From Pedobacter sp. ASV17 (GTDB lineage: Bacteria > Bacteroidota > Bacteroidia > Sphingobacteriales > Sphingobacteriaceae), in the NCBI RefSeq assembly GCF_016429065.1, contig NZ_JAELTX010000032.1:1-43375 (forward strand): DNA of 43,375 bases, read 5' to 3'. Of the stretch, positions 7,976-17,145 are shown in pieces. Below the pieces are notes generated by a model. It made no database searches, was not told where the DNA came from, and saw nothing but the letters and a program-made list of their open reading frames with translations. The position numbers were made by a program, and so were the translations under genes. Positions within the stretch are counted from its first letter, which is position 1; each line of letters begins with the position of its first letter.

Positions 7976-8806
7976 ATGAAGAAACTTTTGGTTTTGGCTA
8001 CGGCGCTCTCCACAATAACGCTCTCTACACTAACGCACGATGCTTGGTCACAGGCTCCAGTAATTAATTATGATTTTGGAGATAAAGAAGCCACTTTTAA
8101 TCCCAATCCAGGAGCGTCTTCTACTTCTTTTTTGCCTAAAATAGCCTTAAGCAAAGCCATTAAAGTGAGAGTGCGTACCGCATCAGATGGCACAGGTGTT
8201 TTTAATTTGGTGAAAAGTGGCGCTGGTTTTATCAAAGGTGTGGGTTTGGAAGTGGTAGCAGGTACCACTACTAGCAAGTTTTCTATTTATAACCTTACTT
8301 TAGAAGGCATTGCTAAAACGAGCTTTAATCTAAAAATAGATGCCGCTGCAGCTGGACAATGGGTGTTTGCCAATGGCAGTTCCGATAATTCCGATGACCT
8401 TTTTCAAGGTAATGGTGGCATAAAGGAAACTTCTACAGAAATTTTTGCGGGTTTAAGATGGAATTTGTCTGCCGCTAATGAAATCAATTTTTATACCCGT
8501 AATGGTGCCAAATGGGCTTCGGTAAAGGGTGCTTCTTTCTTAAAAAATACCGACTATTTAATTGAAGTATATAGCAATAACAGTGCTGAAGCTAAGAAAT
8601 ACACCAAAGAAGGTGAGCAAACACTAAATGCCGGGACTTATCACATTTGGGTAAACGGCAAACGCTTAGCTGGTGAATTTACCAGTGGAGGTTTAGAGCC
8701 TAGTAAAACTTTAAATGGCTTTGTTTTTTATGGCGTAACCCCAAAAGGCAATGAAACCATGGCCAAAGCTTGGATGGATAATCTGGAAATCAACGGAAAC
8801 TTATAA
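7976..8806 (+). CDS. secreted beta-rich protein of unknown function in the alginate block
   Basis: The start is placed at ATG 7976, which gives a clean signal peptide (MKKLLVLATALSTITLSTLT, cleavage near AWSQA) and avoids overlapping the upstream gene; the frame is open back to 7922. The mature ~250-residue protein is rich in Gly, Asn, Thr and Ser. It includes INYDFGDKEATFNPNPGASS, GLRWNLSAANEINFYTRNG and YHIWVNGKRLAGEF. These look like the strands of a LamG or concanavalin-like sandwich, as in carbohydrate-binding or lyase domains, but I recognise no catalytic motif. It follows the lyase-like gene by 20 bases and is surely co-transcribed with it. Confidence 0.75.
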   Translation: MKKLLVLATALSTITLSTLTHDAWSQAPVINYDFGDKEATFNPNPGASSTSFLPKIALSKAIKVRVRTASDGTGVFNLVKSGAGFIKGVGLEVVAGTTTSKFSIYNLTLEGIAKTSFNLKIDAAAAGQWVFANGSSDNSDDLFQGNGGIKETSTEIFAGLRWNLSAANEINFYTRNGAKWASVKGASFLKNTDYLIEVYSNNSAEAKKYTKEGEQTLNAGTYHIWVNGKRLAGEFTSGGLEPSKTLNGFVFYGVTPKGNETMAKAWMDNLEINGNL

Positions 8807-8866
8807 GAGAAATAATCGGAGGGCCTAACCAGCTCTCCTTAACCTATAACCAAATATTAAACGCAT

Positions 8867-11509
8867 ATGAAAAGAATTTTACTTTTAATGATTTTAAGCT
8901 GCATGGCTATTACTGGCTTTGCGCAAGGTACCTATTATTGGGTAGGCGGAGCTACGGCCACTACTTTAGGTGGTACAAACTGGAGCCTTACACCGGGAGG
9001 TGCAGCGGTTTCTAGGAGTAATACAGCTGATGTGCTCATCTTTGATAACGTAACTGTTGCATTTACTATAGGAGGAACTACTATAGGCAAATTACAATTG
9101 CAAAATGGAGCCGATGTAAGTTTTACTAGAAATGCTTCTTCTGGAACAACAACTTTAGCCCTTAGCAATGGAACTAGCAGTGCCTTGGAAGTTACTGGAA
9201 ATAGTAAACTTAGATTAGTAGACGGTATTGGTGGAAGCTTTGTACTTTCTGTGGCAGCTACTTCAACCGCTACTTTCAACAATAGTGAGTTGTATATTCT
9301 AGGTGCGATCGGAGCCCAACGTCTTCAAGTGCCAACTACTGGAACTTGTACATTTTCCAACAATAGTAAATGTTATGTAAATGTGATGAATCAATACCCA
9401 TTGAGTGCCACTTCCACCTCTGGTGTAAAATCAGTGATATTTAATAGCGGCACTTCTTTGATTTATCAAGGTGGGCGTAGTCCTTTTGGAGATGCTTCAA
9501 CTGGTTATGTAGCAGATATGAGATCGGGAAGCAATTATATTTTGGAGGCTAATAATTCGGTAGCGGGACTTTTTAATGGTAAAAATTTCGGAAATGTATT
9601 GGTTAGAAATAATGCTGCTATTACTTTGTCTGAGAATTTTTTAGGGGTTGAAAACTTAACTATTGAAAATGGGGCATCTTTGTTGCTAAATGCCACAGGA
9701 CCATCACCTGTATCTGGAAATGTGTTGAACAACGGTACTTTAGGTGTAAATGGAGTTGGGTCTTGTAACCTAATGATGTTAGGCACAACAGCTCAAAGTA
9801 TTTCAGGCAGCGGCACCTTTAACTTGGGTGCTTTATCTGTCGCTAATGATGCTAATGTTACTTTAAATTCATCGATTAATTTAGGTGGAGCGTTAATTTC
9901 TTACATTTATGGCGCTCTTGATTTACAAGGGAATCAAATCATAGGGAATGGCGTTTCAGCTAATACAGGAAGAGTACAGTTCAGGGCAGCGGTAAATACT
10001 TTTACTAACGCAGCCACCGTAGTTGATGGTAGTAACGTCATCAATTTTGTAAATGTTGCTGACTATAACACATTGGATGTTGCTCCAGGACATTTAATTA
10101 CTGGACCGCAAATTCAACCAAATACTTATGTGATCAGTACTTCTAGCACTGGGGTCATCACTTTATCAAAGCCTGCTACAGGAAATGGAAGTGCAATTGC
10201 GGTGATCGGCAATTCGCCAACTTTAAAAATAGCTAATACCAATGGTATCGATGGTGGATTTAATATTAACGCCAATGGAAGTTTGACATTGTCAACGGGG
10301 ACTAACGTTATTTTTAATTCATCAACTTTAACGCCATTCTCTACAGTAACGGGTAATACATTGGGAAATGTGACTTTCAATGCCGCCGCTAGAACAAATA
10401 AAAATATAACCATCAACGGCAAGCTAACCTTAAACAATGCCATCCTAACGGTGAGAGAGGGAGATAACTTGAGTTTGAGCAGTGCCAGTATCAATACAGG
10501 TACGTTTAATGCTTCATCATACATTGTGACCAACGCAGTTGGTGGAAGTACAGGGTTAGTTAAAATAGCTGATGTATCTGCATCTACGTTAGTTCCGGTA
10601 GGTGCAGTAGGGCATTATACACCTGTAACCCTAAACCCAACTTCTATTTCAAATTTTGAGATCAATGTATTTCAAGGGGCAACGGCAGATGCGACTTCTA
10701 ATGGAACAGCATTAACTGCAGCTCAAAAATTGAGAATGGTAGATGCTGTTTGGAACATCAACCGTACTTCGGGTACTGGCAATGTCGATGTGACTTTAGG
10801 TTGGGACAATGCTTTAGAGGGTGGTAGTTTTGCTGGATTCGGTAATGCGCAAATTGGCATCGCAGCCTACACTTCGGGTGCTTATGGAACTTTTATGGGT
10901 ACGGGAAATGCAGCTGCCAATACCGCTACCATCACTACAAGTACATTTTCTCCTTTTGTAGTGGGAGAAGCGAATACCACCTTACCATTAAGATTATTGA
11001 GTTTTACAGCTAAAGAAAGCTTAAACAGTGTGAAACTAGCTTGGCAAACTACCGATGAGGTAAATTTGAAAGAATATGTTTTACAGCATAGAAGCGCTAA
11101 TGGTTTCGAAAAAATCTATACGGTTGTAGCGAACAATAAAGCAGGAATCTTTAACTACGATTACACCCATTTAAATCCAACAGAAGGGATTAACTATTAC
11201 CGTTTGGTAGGCATTGATCAAGATGGTACAGAGCATCCTAGTGAGGTGAAATCGGTAAGAATAGCATTAGGCAATGCCGTGGCAGTTTATCCAAATCCAG
11301 TGACGCAAAACAATATCAGTGTTGCGGGTACGGTAAATGGAGATGTAATCAAAATCATCAATATTCAAGGTCAGGTAATGTTGACCAAACCAGTAAGCGG
11401 TAACCAATTGCAAGAAATTAATGTGCAGAATATCCAAGCGGGCACCTATATTTTATCGATAGAAAACGCTGGAAAAGTAACAAGCACCAAAAAAGTGATT
11501 AAGATATAA
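8867..11509 (+). CDS. large secreted beta-repeat protein with T9SS sorting domain
   Basis: An 880-residue protein with a signal peptide (ending ITGFAQ), then ~650 residues of Gly/Asn/Ser/Thr-rich repeats of the form NG-L-LNN-A-LTV, typical of a beta-helix or autotransporter-like stalk. A fibronectin-like stretch (LPLRLLSFTAKESLNSVKLA and onward) precedes the last ~75 residues. These begin VAVYPNPVTQNN and end GTYILSIENAGKVTSTKKVI, a type A sorting domain of the type IX secretion system. The protein should therefore be exported to the cell surface. No catalytic domain is recognised; a role in binding polymer or surface attachment is inference. It sits 60 bases after the previous gene in the operator-controlled block. 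Confidence 0.85.
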   Translation: MKRILLLMILSCMAITGFAQGTYYWVGGATATTLGGTNWSLTPGGAAVSRSNTADVLIFDNVTVAFTIGGTTIGKLQLQNGADVSFTRNASSGTTTLALSNGTSSALEVTGNSKLRLVDGIGGSFVLSVAATSTATFNNSELYILGAIGAQRLQVPTTGTCTFSNNSKCYVNVMNQYPLSATSTSGVKSVIFNSGTSLIYQGGRSPFGDASTGYVADMRSGSNYILEANNSVAGLFNGKNFGNVLVRNNAAITLSENFLGVENLTIENGASLLLNATGPSPVSGNVLNNGTLGVNGVGSCNLMMLGTTAQSISGSGTFNLGALSVANDANVTLNSSINLGGALISYIYGALDLQGNQIIGNGVSANTGRVQFRAAVNTFTNAATVVDGSNVINFVNVADYNTLDVAPGHLITGPQIQPNTYVISTSSTGVITLSKPATGNGSAIAVIGNSPTLKIANTNGIDGGFNINANGSLTLSTGTNVIFNSSTLTPFSTVTGNTLGNVTFNAAARTNKNITINGKLTLNNAILTVREGDNLSLSSASINTGTFNASSYIVTNAVGGSTGLVKIADVSASTLVPVGAVGHYTPVTLNPTSISNFEINVFQGATADATSNGTALTAAQKLRMVDAVWNINRTSGTGNVDVTLGWDNALEGGSFAGFGNAQIGIAAYTSGAYGTFMGTGNAAANTATITTSTFSPFVVGEANTTLPLRLLSFTAKESLNSVKLAWQTTDEVNLKEYVLQHRSANGFEKIYTVVANNKAGIFNYDYTHLNPTEGINYYRLVGIDQDGTEHPSEVKSVRIALGNAVAVYPNPVTQNNISVAGTVNGDVIKIINIQGQVMLTKPVSGNQLQEINVQNIQAGTYILSIENAGKVTSTKKVIKI

Positions 11510-11578
11510 TTCAGTTGCAGATTTAGATAGAGAGTTCGATGTCTAACTATTAAAATCTAAATACTAACTACTATATAA

Positions 11579-13525
11579 ATGAACAGATACTCAAAAGCAG
11601 CACTAGCGTTAGGTTTATTTCTTAGTATTTCCGTTAATGCATTGGCAAAGGTGAAATTGCCACAAATTTTTGGAAGCAATATGGTTTTGCAAAGGGACCA
11701 GCCCATTAAAATTTGGGGTTGGGCCAATGCAGGAGAGAAAGTGACCGTAAATTTCAAAGGGAGTGATTATACCACGCAAACCAATGCAGAAGGCAAATGG
11801 CAAGTGGAAATGAAAGCAGCTCCTGCAGGTGGACCTTTTACCATAAAAATCAACGAAATATCCTTGGATAATGTACTGTTGGGTGATGTTTTTTTATGTA
11901 GCGGTCAAAGTAACATGGCTTTTTTGCTGATGAAAGCTGATGGCGGAGAGAAAGATCTGGCCAATTCTGCCAATCCAAACATCAGAGTGTTGAATGTGGC
12001 CAGGGATATTGAATTTCAACCTTTGGATGATTTGACCAAAAAAACACCTTGGCAGGTGGCAGGTCCTCAATCGCTTGGAAAATTTTCTGCGGTGGCTTAC
12101 TACATGGGTCGTAAATTGCAAAAAGAATTGAATGTGCCCATTGGTTTAATCAGTAGTGCTTATGGTGGAACGGTGATTGAAGGTTTCATCAGTGCGCCTT
12201 CCTTAGATACTATTGCAAGATTAAAGCCTATTTTAAATCAAATAGGGAATAAGAACCAAAAACAATACATCGCTGCTAAAATTGCTGAGTTGGAGAAATC
12301 ACATGGTAAGCTGAACCAATACACCAATACCGAGGTGCTTTGGGATACCATCAATCCAACGCTTCCGGTTTATGCCAAAAATTGGGAAAGCATGAAACTA
12401 CCCACCTTATGGGAAAAAGCGGGCCTTCCTAATGTAGATGGTGTCATTTGGTTTTATAAGGAAGTGAATTTAAGCAGTGCTGATTGTGAGAAAGATGCTT
12501 TTCTAAGTTTAGGTAGAATTGCCGACCAAAGCGTGGTTTTCTTTAACGACCAAAAGCTAGGCTCTTCACCTGATAGCCGCGATTTGATCAGAGAGTTTAC
12601 CCTCGCTAAAAGCTTGCTTAAGCCCGGAGTGAATAAAATTATGGTGAGGGTAGCCAATAAAGGTAGAAACGGCGGTATTTGGGGACCTCAAAGTAAGTTG
12701 TTTCTTAAAACTGGAAGTCATAAAATAGCCATCGACGGCAATTGGAACTATAAAATACAGGAAATCAATATCGCGGTACATCCAAATGATGTGTCTTCGT
12801 CCATCTACAATGCCATGATCAGTCCATTGAAAAGTTTACCCTATAAAGCGGTAATATGGTATCAGGGGGAGAGTAACGCCAATTGGGCCGACGAATATGA
12901 AGGCTTGTTGAAATCCTTAATCAAGGACTGGAGAAAACAATTTAATCAGCCAAAACTGCCTTTTGTTATTATACAATTGCCTAATTACAAAAAAGTGCTC
13001 AGCACGCCAGAAGTAAACGCCACTTGGGCATTGTTGAGGGAAGGACAAGATAAGGCTGCTCGTCAACCCAATGTAGGCTTGGTTAATATCATTGATTTAG
13101 GCTTGGCAGATGATATCCATCCAACGGATAAATTTCCAGTAGGGGAGCGTGTAGCGGCTAAAGTTCAGCAATTGGTTTATGGACAAAAAGTAGCAGCTGA
13201 TGGACCAGTATTTAAATCGATGAAGGTTGAAAATGGCAAGGCGATACTCGAATTTGATCATGCCGAAGATTTAACCATAAATAGCAAAGCCGAACGCAGT
13301 AATTTTATCATCGCTGGTAAAGACCAAAAATTTGTTTGGGCACAAGCCAAAATAGAAGGAAATAAAGTGGTGGTTTGGAGTAATGACGTGAAAAGCCCTG
13401 TAGCGATACGTTATGCCTGGGCAGATAATCCAGGTAAAAGTTACTTCTATAATGCCGCAAATTTGCCAATGAACCCATTTAGAACGGATAATTGGAAGAT
13501 TGATTTAGAGGTAATTCCAAGATAA
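11579..13525 (+). CDS. sialate O-acetylesterase-like SGNH esterase
   Basis: A 648-residue secreted protein with a signal peptide. It starts with an Ig-like domain (FGSNMVLQRDQPIKIWGWAN) and then the SGNH block I, SGQSNM, whose Ser111 is the nucleophile. A beta-sandwich insertion (about residues 285-380) is typical of the family. The second half has VIWYQGESNANW and the catalytic Asp-x-His in DDIHPTD (Asp512, His514). Known relatives remove O-acetyl groups from sialic acid or plant and bacterial polysaccharides. In this locus the natural guess is deacetylation of acetylated alginate, which is inference. It is the last gene of block one. Confidence 0.88.
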   Translation: MNRYSKAALALGLFLSISVNALAKVKLPQIFGSNMVLQRDQPIKIWGWANAGEKVTVNFKGSDYTTQTNAEGKWQVEMKAAPAGGPFTIKINEISLDNVLLGDVFLCSGQSNMAFLLMKADGGEKDLANSANPNIRVLNVARDIEFQPLDDLTKKTPWQVAGPQSLGKFSAVAYYMGRKLQKELNVPIGLISSAYGGTVIEGFISAPSLDTIARLKPILNQIGNKNQKQYIAAKIAELEKSHGKLNQYTNTEVLWDTINPTLPVYAKNWESMKLPTLWEKAGLPNVDGVIWFYKEVNLSSADCEKDAFLSLGRIADQSVVFFNDQKLGSSPDSRDLIREFTLAKSLLKPGVNKIMVRVANKGRNGGIWGPQSKLFLKTGSHKIAIDGNWNYKIQEINIAVHPNDVSSSIYNAMISPLKSLPYKAVIWYQGESNANWADEYEGLLKSLIKDWRKQFNQPKLPFVIIQLPNYKKVLSTPEVNATWALLREGQDKAARQPNVGLVNIIDLGLADDIHPTDKFPVGERVAAKVQQLVYGQKVAADGPVFKSMKVENGKAILEFDHAEDLTINSKAERSNFIIAGKDQKFVWAQAKIEGNKVVVWSNDVKSPVAIRYAWADNPGKSYFYNAANLPMNPFRTDNWKIDLEVIPR

Positions 13526-13548
13526 AATGATTTAATTTGAAATAACTT

Positions 13549-13603
13549 TTTGAATACCCAATTGAATGTTTATTTTTGGTAAACCAATTAATTGGTCGAC
13601 CAA
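13549..13603 (+). promoter_or_regulatory. promoter plus double-palindrome GntR operator, autoregulatory
   Basis: TTTG (13549-13552), 18 bases, then TATTTTTG (13571-13578) forms the promoter. TTGGTAAACCAA (13576-13587) overlaps the -7 box and TTGGTCGACCAA (13592-13603) follows. Centres are 16 bases apart, one more than at the other two sites. The second palindrome lies 16 bases before the gntR start codon, so the regulator most likely represses its own gene and block two. Confidence 0.78.
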
Positions 13604-13619
13604 ATAGAAAAACCAAGGA

Positions 13620-14363
13620 ATGAAGTCATTGATAGAAAATATTACCGCCATACAGGTGGAGTCGCCAGTCGATAAAATCATTGGTCAGTTAAAGCAGTTG
13701 ATTATCTCTGGTCAATTAAAGCCAGGAGATAGATTGCCAGCAGAACGAGTGCTTTCTGAACGTTTTGGCCTAGGAAGAAGCTACATCCGTGAAGCGATAT
13801 TGAAACTAGAGTTTTATGGTCTTTTAAAAACCAACCCACAAAGTGGTACTTATGTGGCAGGTTTGAGTATCAACGTGATTGATAACATCATTTCAGATAT
13901 CATCAAATTTAATAAGGACGATTTCAATGCCTTGATTGAAGCACGTTATCATTTGGAACTGAATGCGGTGAAATTGGCTGCAGAACGTAGAAGTGAAGAA
14001 GATTTGGAAAGCCTTAGGTTGGCCATGGAAGCTTATGAAAGCAAAGTAAGCGCTGGTGGCGACGCCGTAGAAGAAGACATGGTTTTCCACATTAAAATTG
14101 CCAAAGCAACGAAAAATTCGGTCATCGAATCCATGATTTTGATTTTAGTACCCGACTTGATTAAAAATATTGTAGAAAATAAAATCTGTGGCGACAATAG
14201 AGCTAAAACAGCGATTGAAGAACACAGAATGATTTATGCCGCTATCGAATCACAGGATATGGCCAAAGCTGAAGAAGCAATGGCTGGTCACCTTGATGAG
14301 ATATGGCAAATTAGTAAAGCAGGTTTTGCTGCACAAAGCATCATCAACGAAACAGAGAGATAA
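13620..14363 (+). CDS. FadR-type GntR transcriptional regulator of the alginate locus
   Basis: A 247-residue regulator. Residues about 15-80 form the GntR winged helix (LKPGDRLPAERVLSERFGLG, SYIREAILKLEFYGLL, the wing TNPQSGTYV). The rest is an all-helical FCD ligand domain. Asp153 and His157 (in DMVFH), His202 and His224 match the Asp/His/His/His metal site of FCD proteins that bind sugar acids. A uronate such as DEH or KDG is therefore the likely inducer, which is inference. The gene follows a double-palindrome site that is also found before 7077 and 21630. It heads a unit running to the SDR gene at 21275. Confidence 0.93.
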   Translation: MKSLIENITAIQVESPVDKIIGQLKQLIISGQLKPGDRLPAERVLSERFGLGRSYIREAILKLEFYGLLKTNPQSGTYVAGLSINVIDNIISDIIKFNKDDFNALIEARYHLELNAVKLAAERRSEEDLESLRLAMEAYESKVSAGGDAVEEDMVFHIKIAKATKNSVIESMILILVPDLIKNIVENKICGDNRAKTAIEEHRMIYAAIESQDMAKAEEAMAGHLDEIWQISKAGFAAQSIINETER

Positions 14364-14416
14364 TTCGAGAAAATAGGTCCATCCTAGCTTAATCAATTAA
14401 ATATAAATTCAAGCGT

Positions 14417-16549
14417 ATGAACTACTTAAAAAAAGTGGTATTAGTATCTTTTTGTGCCTTTTTTAGCCTGTCGTTAATGGCACAAACACACCCTAGCATT
14501 ATGCTGACCAAGGCAAATGTGGCGGCTGTGAAAAAAGGAGTAAATACCTATCCACTTTTACGCCAATCATACCAAACGGTTAAAAATGCGGCAGATAAAG
14601 CATTGGCAGAGCCTATTGTGGTACCTGTGCCTAAAGATGGTGGCGGCGGTTACACGCATGAACAGCACAAAAAGAACTATAGCAACATGCTTAACTGCGG
14701 AGTTGCTTATCAGATTTCTGGAGAAAAGAAATATGCAGACTACGTAAAAAACGTAATGCTTAATTATGCTTCGCAATATGAAAAATGGCCCCTTCATCCA
14801 AAAAGAAAAAGTGAGGAAGACGGCGGGCGTATTTTTTGGCAAAGCTTAAACGACTTTGTATGGCAGCTATATACCATACAAGCATATGATTTGGTTTATA
14901 ACGGGATTCCTGCAGCTGACAGGAAAACCATTGAAGAAAAACTGTTCGTGCCTATCTTGAAGTTTTTTACAGAAGATAGGTACGACGTCTTCAACAAAAT
15001 CCACAATCATGGTACTTGGAATTTGGCGGCTGTAGGCATTACAGGTTATGTGCTCAACAAACGTGAGTATGTAGAAATGGCCATCAAGGGTTCTAAAAAA
15101 GATGGTAAAACGGGTTACTTGGCTCAAATAGACCAACTGTTTTCGCCTGATGGTTATTACATGGAAGGACCATATTACCAACGTTATGCCTTATTGCCTT
15201 TCGTATTGTTCGCAAAAGCGATTAACAATTACGAGCCTTCACGCAAAATTTTCGAATACAGAGACAAATTGCTTTCAAAGGCAATCCATACCTCATTGCA
15301 AACTTCTTATACCGATAAAACTTTCTTCCCATTAAACGATGCCATTAAAGACAAAACCTACGAATCGGTTGAATTGGTGTATGGCGTTGATTTGGCTTAT
15401 GCCGATATTAAAGCAGAAGTTGATTTGTTGGATATTGCCAAGCAGCAAAACCGTGTAATTGTTTCTGATGCAGGTTTAAAGGTAGCAGCAGATTTGGCTG
15501 CTGGAAAGTCGGTGCCTTTCAAATATCAAACGCTATGGATCAGAGATGGAGGCAAAGGTGATGAAGGCGGCTTAGGCATTTTACGTAGTGGCGCCAACAC
15601 CGACCAACAATGTGTGGTGATCAAAGCGGCTTCACAAGGAATGGGCCACGGGCACTTTGATCGACTAAACCTACTATTTTACGATAACACCACTGAGATT
15701 TTCCCTGATTATGGCGCGGCTAGGTTTTTAAATATTGATACTAAAAATGGCGGTGGTTACTTGCCAGAAAATAATACATGGGCAAAACAAACCGTAGCGC
15801 ATAATGCATTGGTGGTAGATCAAACTTCACATTTTAATGCCAAATTGGGACCTGCTGATAAAGCCAGCCCAACCTTGCTATACTTCTCAAATCAGCCAAA
15901 CTTAAAAGTGGTGAGCGCTAAGGAAGCCAAGGCTTATGCTGACGTAACCATGCTAAGAACTTCTGCTTTGGTAAAAGTTGAGGGTTTGGATAAACCTTTG
16001 CTAATTGATGTAATGCAGGCACAATCAGCTAAAAACCATCAATATGATTTGCCATTTTGGTACAAAGGACAATTGGTGAATACGTCTTTCCCCGTGACTG
16101 CAAAAGCCAATCAGTTGACGGCACTTGGAGATAAAAATGGTTATCAGCACATCTGGTTAAATGCTAGCAATAAATTAGATAACAAATCGGGAATGGTAGG
16201 CTTGTTGAACAAAAACCGTTTCTACACTACTCATTTTGTTTCTGATAACCCACTAGAAGTGAAGTTGCTTTCTATCGGTGCTAACGATCCAGAAATGAAC
16301 TTGGTAGACGGAAAAGCATTCATGTTATCAAGCAGTGGCCAAAACCAAACCTTTGTGAGCATTACAGAAACACATGGCGGCACAGATCCAATCAATGAAA
16401 CCGTTTCATCGGCTTTGCCATCAGTAAGCGAACTGAAGCTGATTAAATCAGATGCGCAACAAACCATCATCAGCTTTAAACTGAACAATAAGACTTATAC
16501 CTATCAGATCAACTATACAGAGAAAGAGAATTATATATCGTTAAGATAA
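14417..16549 (+). CDS. PL17 oligoalginate lyase (exo-acting)
   Basis: A 710-residue secreted enzyme with a signal peptide. It has an N-terminal alpha/alpha barrel (about 25-340) and a C-terminal heparinase II/III-like beta-sheet domain. Residues expected from the characterised PL17 enzyme Alg17C are visible: Asn197-His198 in HNHGTWN, Tyr254 in GPYYQRYALLPF, GMGHGHFDRLN (409-419) and Tyr448 in GGYLPENNTW. PL17 enzymes remove unsaturated uronate monomers from alginate oligosaccharides, and the monomers convert to DEH. It would act in the periplasm on oligomers made by the PL6-type lyases. It follows gntR by 53 bases and precedes the KdgF gene, which acts on its product. Confidence 0.93.
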   Translation: MNYLKKVVLVSFCAFFSLSLMAQTHPSIMLTKANVAAVKKGVNTYPLLRQSYQTVKNAADKALAEPIVVPVPKDGGGGYTHEQHKKNYSNMLNCGVAYQISGEKKYADYVKNVMLNYASQYEKWPLHPKRKSEEDGGRIFWQSLNDFVWQLYTIQAYDLVYNGIPAADRKTIEEKLFVPILKFFTEDRYDVFNKIHNHGTWNLAAVGITGYVLNKREYVEMAIKGSKKDGKTGYLAQIDQLFSPDGYYMEGPYYQRYALLPFVLFAKAINNYEPSRKIFEYRDKLLSKAIHTSLQTSYTDKTFFPLNDAIKDKTYESVELVYGVDLAYADIKAEVDLLDIAKQQNRVIVSDAGLKVAADLAAGKSVPFKYQTLWIRDGGKGDEGGLGILRSGANTDQQCVVIKAASQGMGHGHFDRLNLLFYDNTTEIFPDYGAARFLNIDTKNGGGYLPENNTWAKQTVAHNALVVDQTSHFNAKLGPADKASPTLLYFSNQPNLKVVSAKEAKAYADVTMLRTSALVKVEGLDKPLLIDVMQAQSAKNHQYDLPFWYKGQLVNTSFPVTAKANQLTALGDKNGYQHIWLNASNKLDNKSGMVGLLNKNRFYTTHFVSDNPLEVKLLSIGANDPEMNLVDGKAFMLSSSGQNQTFVSITETHGGTDPINETVSSALPSVSELKLIKSDAQQTIISFKLNNKTYTYQINYTEKENYISLR

Positions 16550-16591
16550 AAGGAATAAAGAACAAAGAGTAAAGACTCTCATAGTCACTTT

Positions 16592-16612
16592 TCTCTCCCT
16601 TTTGGGGAGAGA
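16592..16612. repeat. short intergenic hairpin between PL17 and KdgF genes
   Basis: TCTCTCCC (16592-16599) and GGGAGAGA (16605-16612) form an 8-base perfect stem with a 5-base loop. There is no T run, so it reads as an intergenic repeat or a processing hairpin rather than a terminator. Confidence 0.5.
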
Positions 16613-16674
16613 TGCCAAAGGCAGAGAGGGGATACCAATTTAACAAAACATCCAAAAAACAAAAAAACTAGAAA

Positions 16675-17010
16675 ATGCAAAGCGAATTATTTCAAATAGA
16701 AACAGAAACTACCTGGGAAGATTTAGGGAACGGTGTTCAACGTAAAATCTATGGTTATGATGATAAAATCATGTTGGTGAAAGCCAAGTTCGAAGCTGGA
16801 GCCATTGGACCCTTGCACGAGCATTATCACGTACAGGTTACTTACGTAGAAAGCGGTGTTTTTGAAATGACCATTGGCGATGAGAAAAAAATCATCAGAA
16901 AAGGCGATGGTTATTATGTGCCACCTCACGCAGTTCACGGTTGTGTATGTGTTGAACCAGGAATTTTAATTGATGTTTTCGCTCCTCATAGAGAAGATTT
17001 TATTAAGTAA
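16675..17010 (+). CDS. kdgF: KdgF-type cupin, unsaturated uronate ring-opening enzyme
   Basis: A 111-residue single-domain cupin with no signal peptide, hence cytoplasmic. Cupin motif 1 is G42-x5-H48-x-H50-x3-Q54-x6-G61 and motif 2 is G77-x5-P83-P-H85-x2-H88. The Gln in place of the usual Glu, and the C-terminal Asp100, Phe102 and Arg106 (LIDVFAPHRE), are the arrangement known in KdgF. KdgF speeds the linearisation of 4,5-unsaturated uronates from pectin or alginate to keto forms such as DEH. Position beside PL17 and upstream of an MFS transporter and an SDR fits this step. Other small cupins share motif 1, so the call rests also on context. Confidence 0.82.
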   Translation: MQSELFQIETETTWEDLGNGVQRKIYGYDDKIMLVKAKFEAGAIGPLHEHYHVQVTYVESGVFEMTIGDEKKIIRKGDGYYVPPHAVHGCVCVEPGILIDVFAPHREDFIK

Positions 17011-17020
17011 ATAGTTTTTC

Positions 17021-17127
17021 CCTCCCCCTGCCCCCTCAAAGAGGGGGATAGGAAATATGCTTAATACGCATGTGTTTCCCTTTGGAGAGCCTGCTCCGAT
17101 ACTTCGGAGGAGAATTGAAGAGGGAGG
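17021..17127. repeat. composite inverted-repeat element between kdgF and the esterase gene
   Basis: CCCCCTC (17031-17037) pairs with GAGGGGG (17041-17047), and CTCCGA (17094-17099) pairs with TCGGAG (17104-17109). The outer arms CCTCCC (17021-17026) and GGGAGG (17122-17127) can also pair. The ~110-base unit fills the gap and looks like a non-coding, MITE-sized repeat. Confidence 0.5.
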
Positions 17128-17145
17128 AATAAAATAAATAACAAC

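Noticed and set aside
10126..10533. 135-codon minus-strand frame
   Set aside because: It is the reverse of the repetitive beta-rich T9SS protein, whose low-complexity composition gives long spurious frames.
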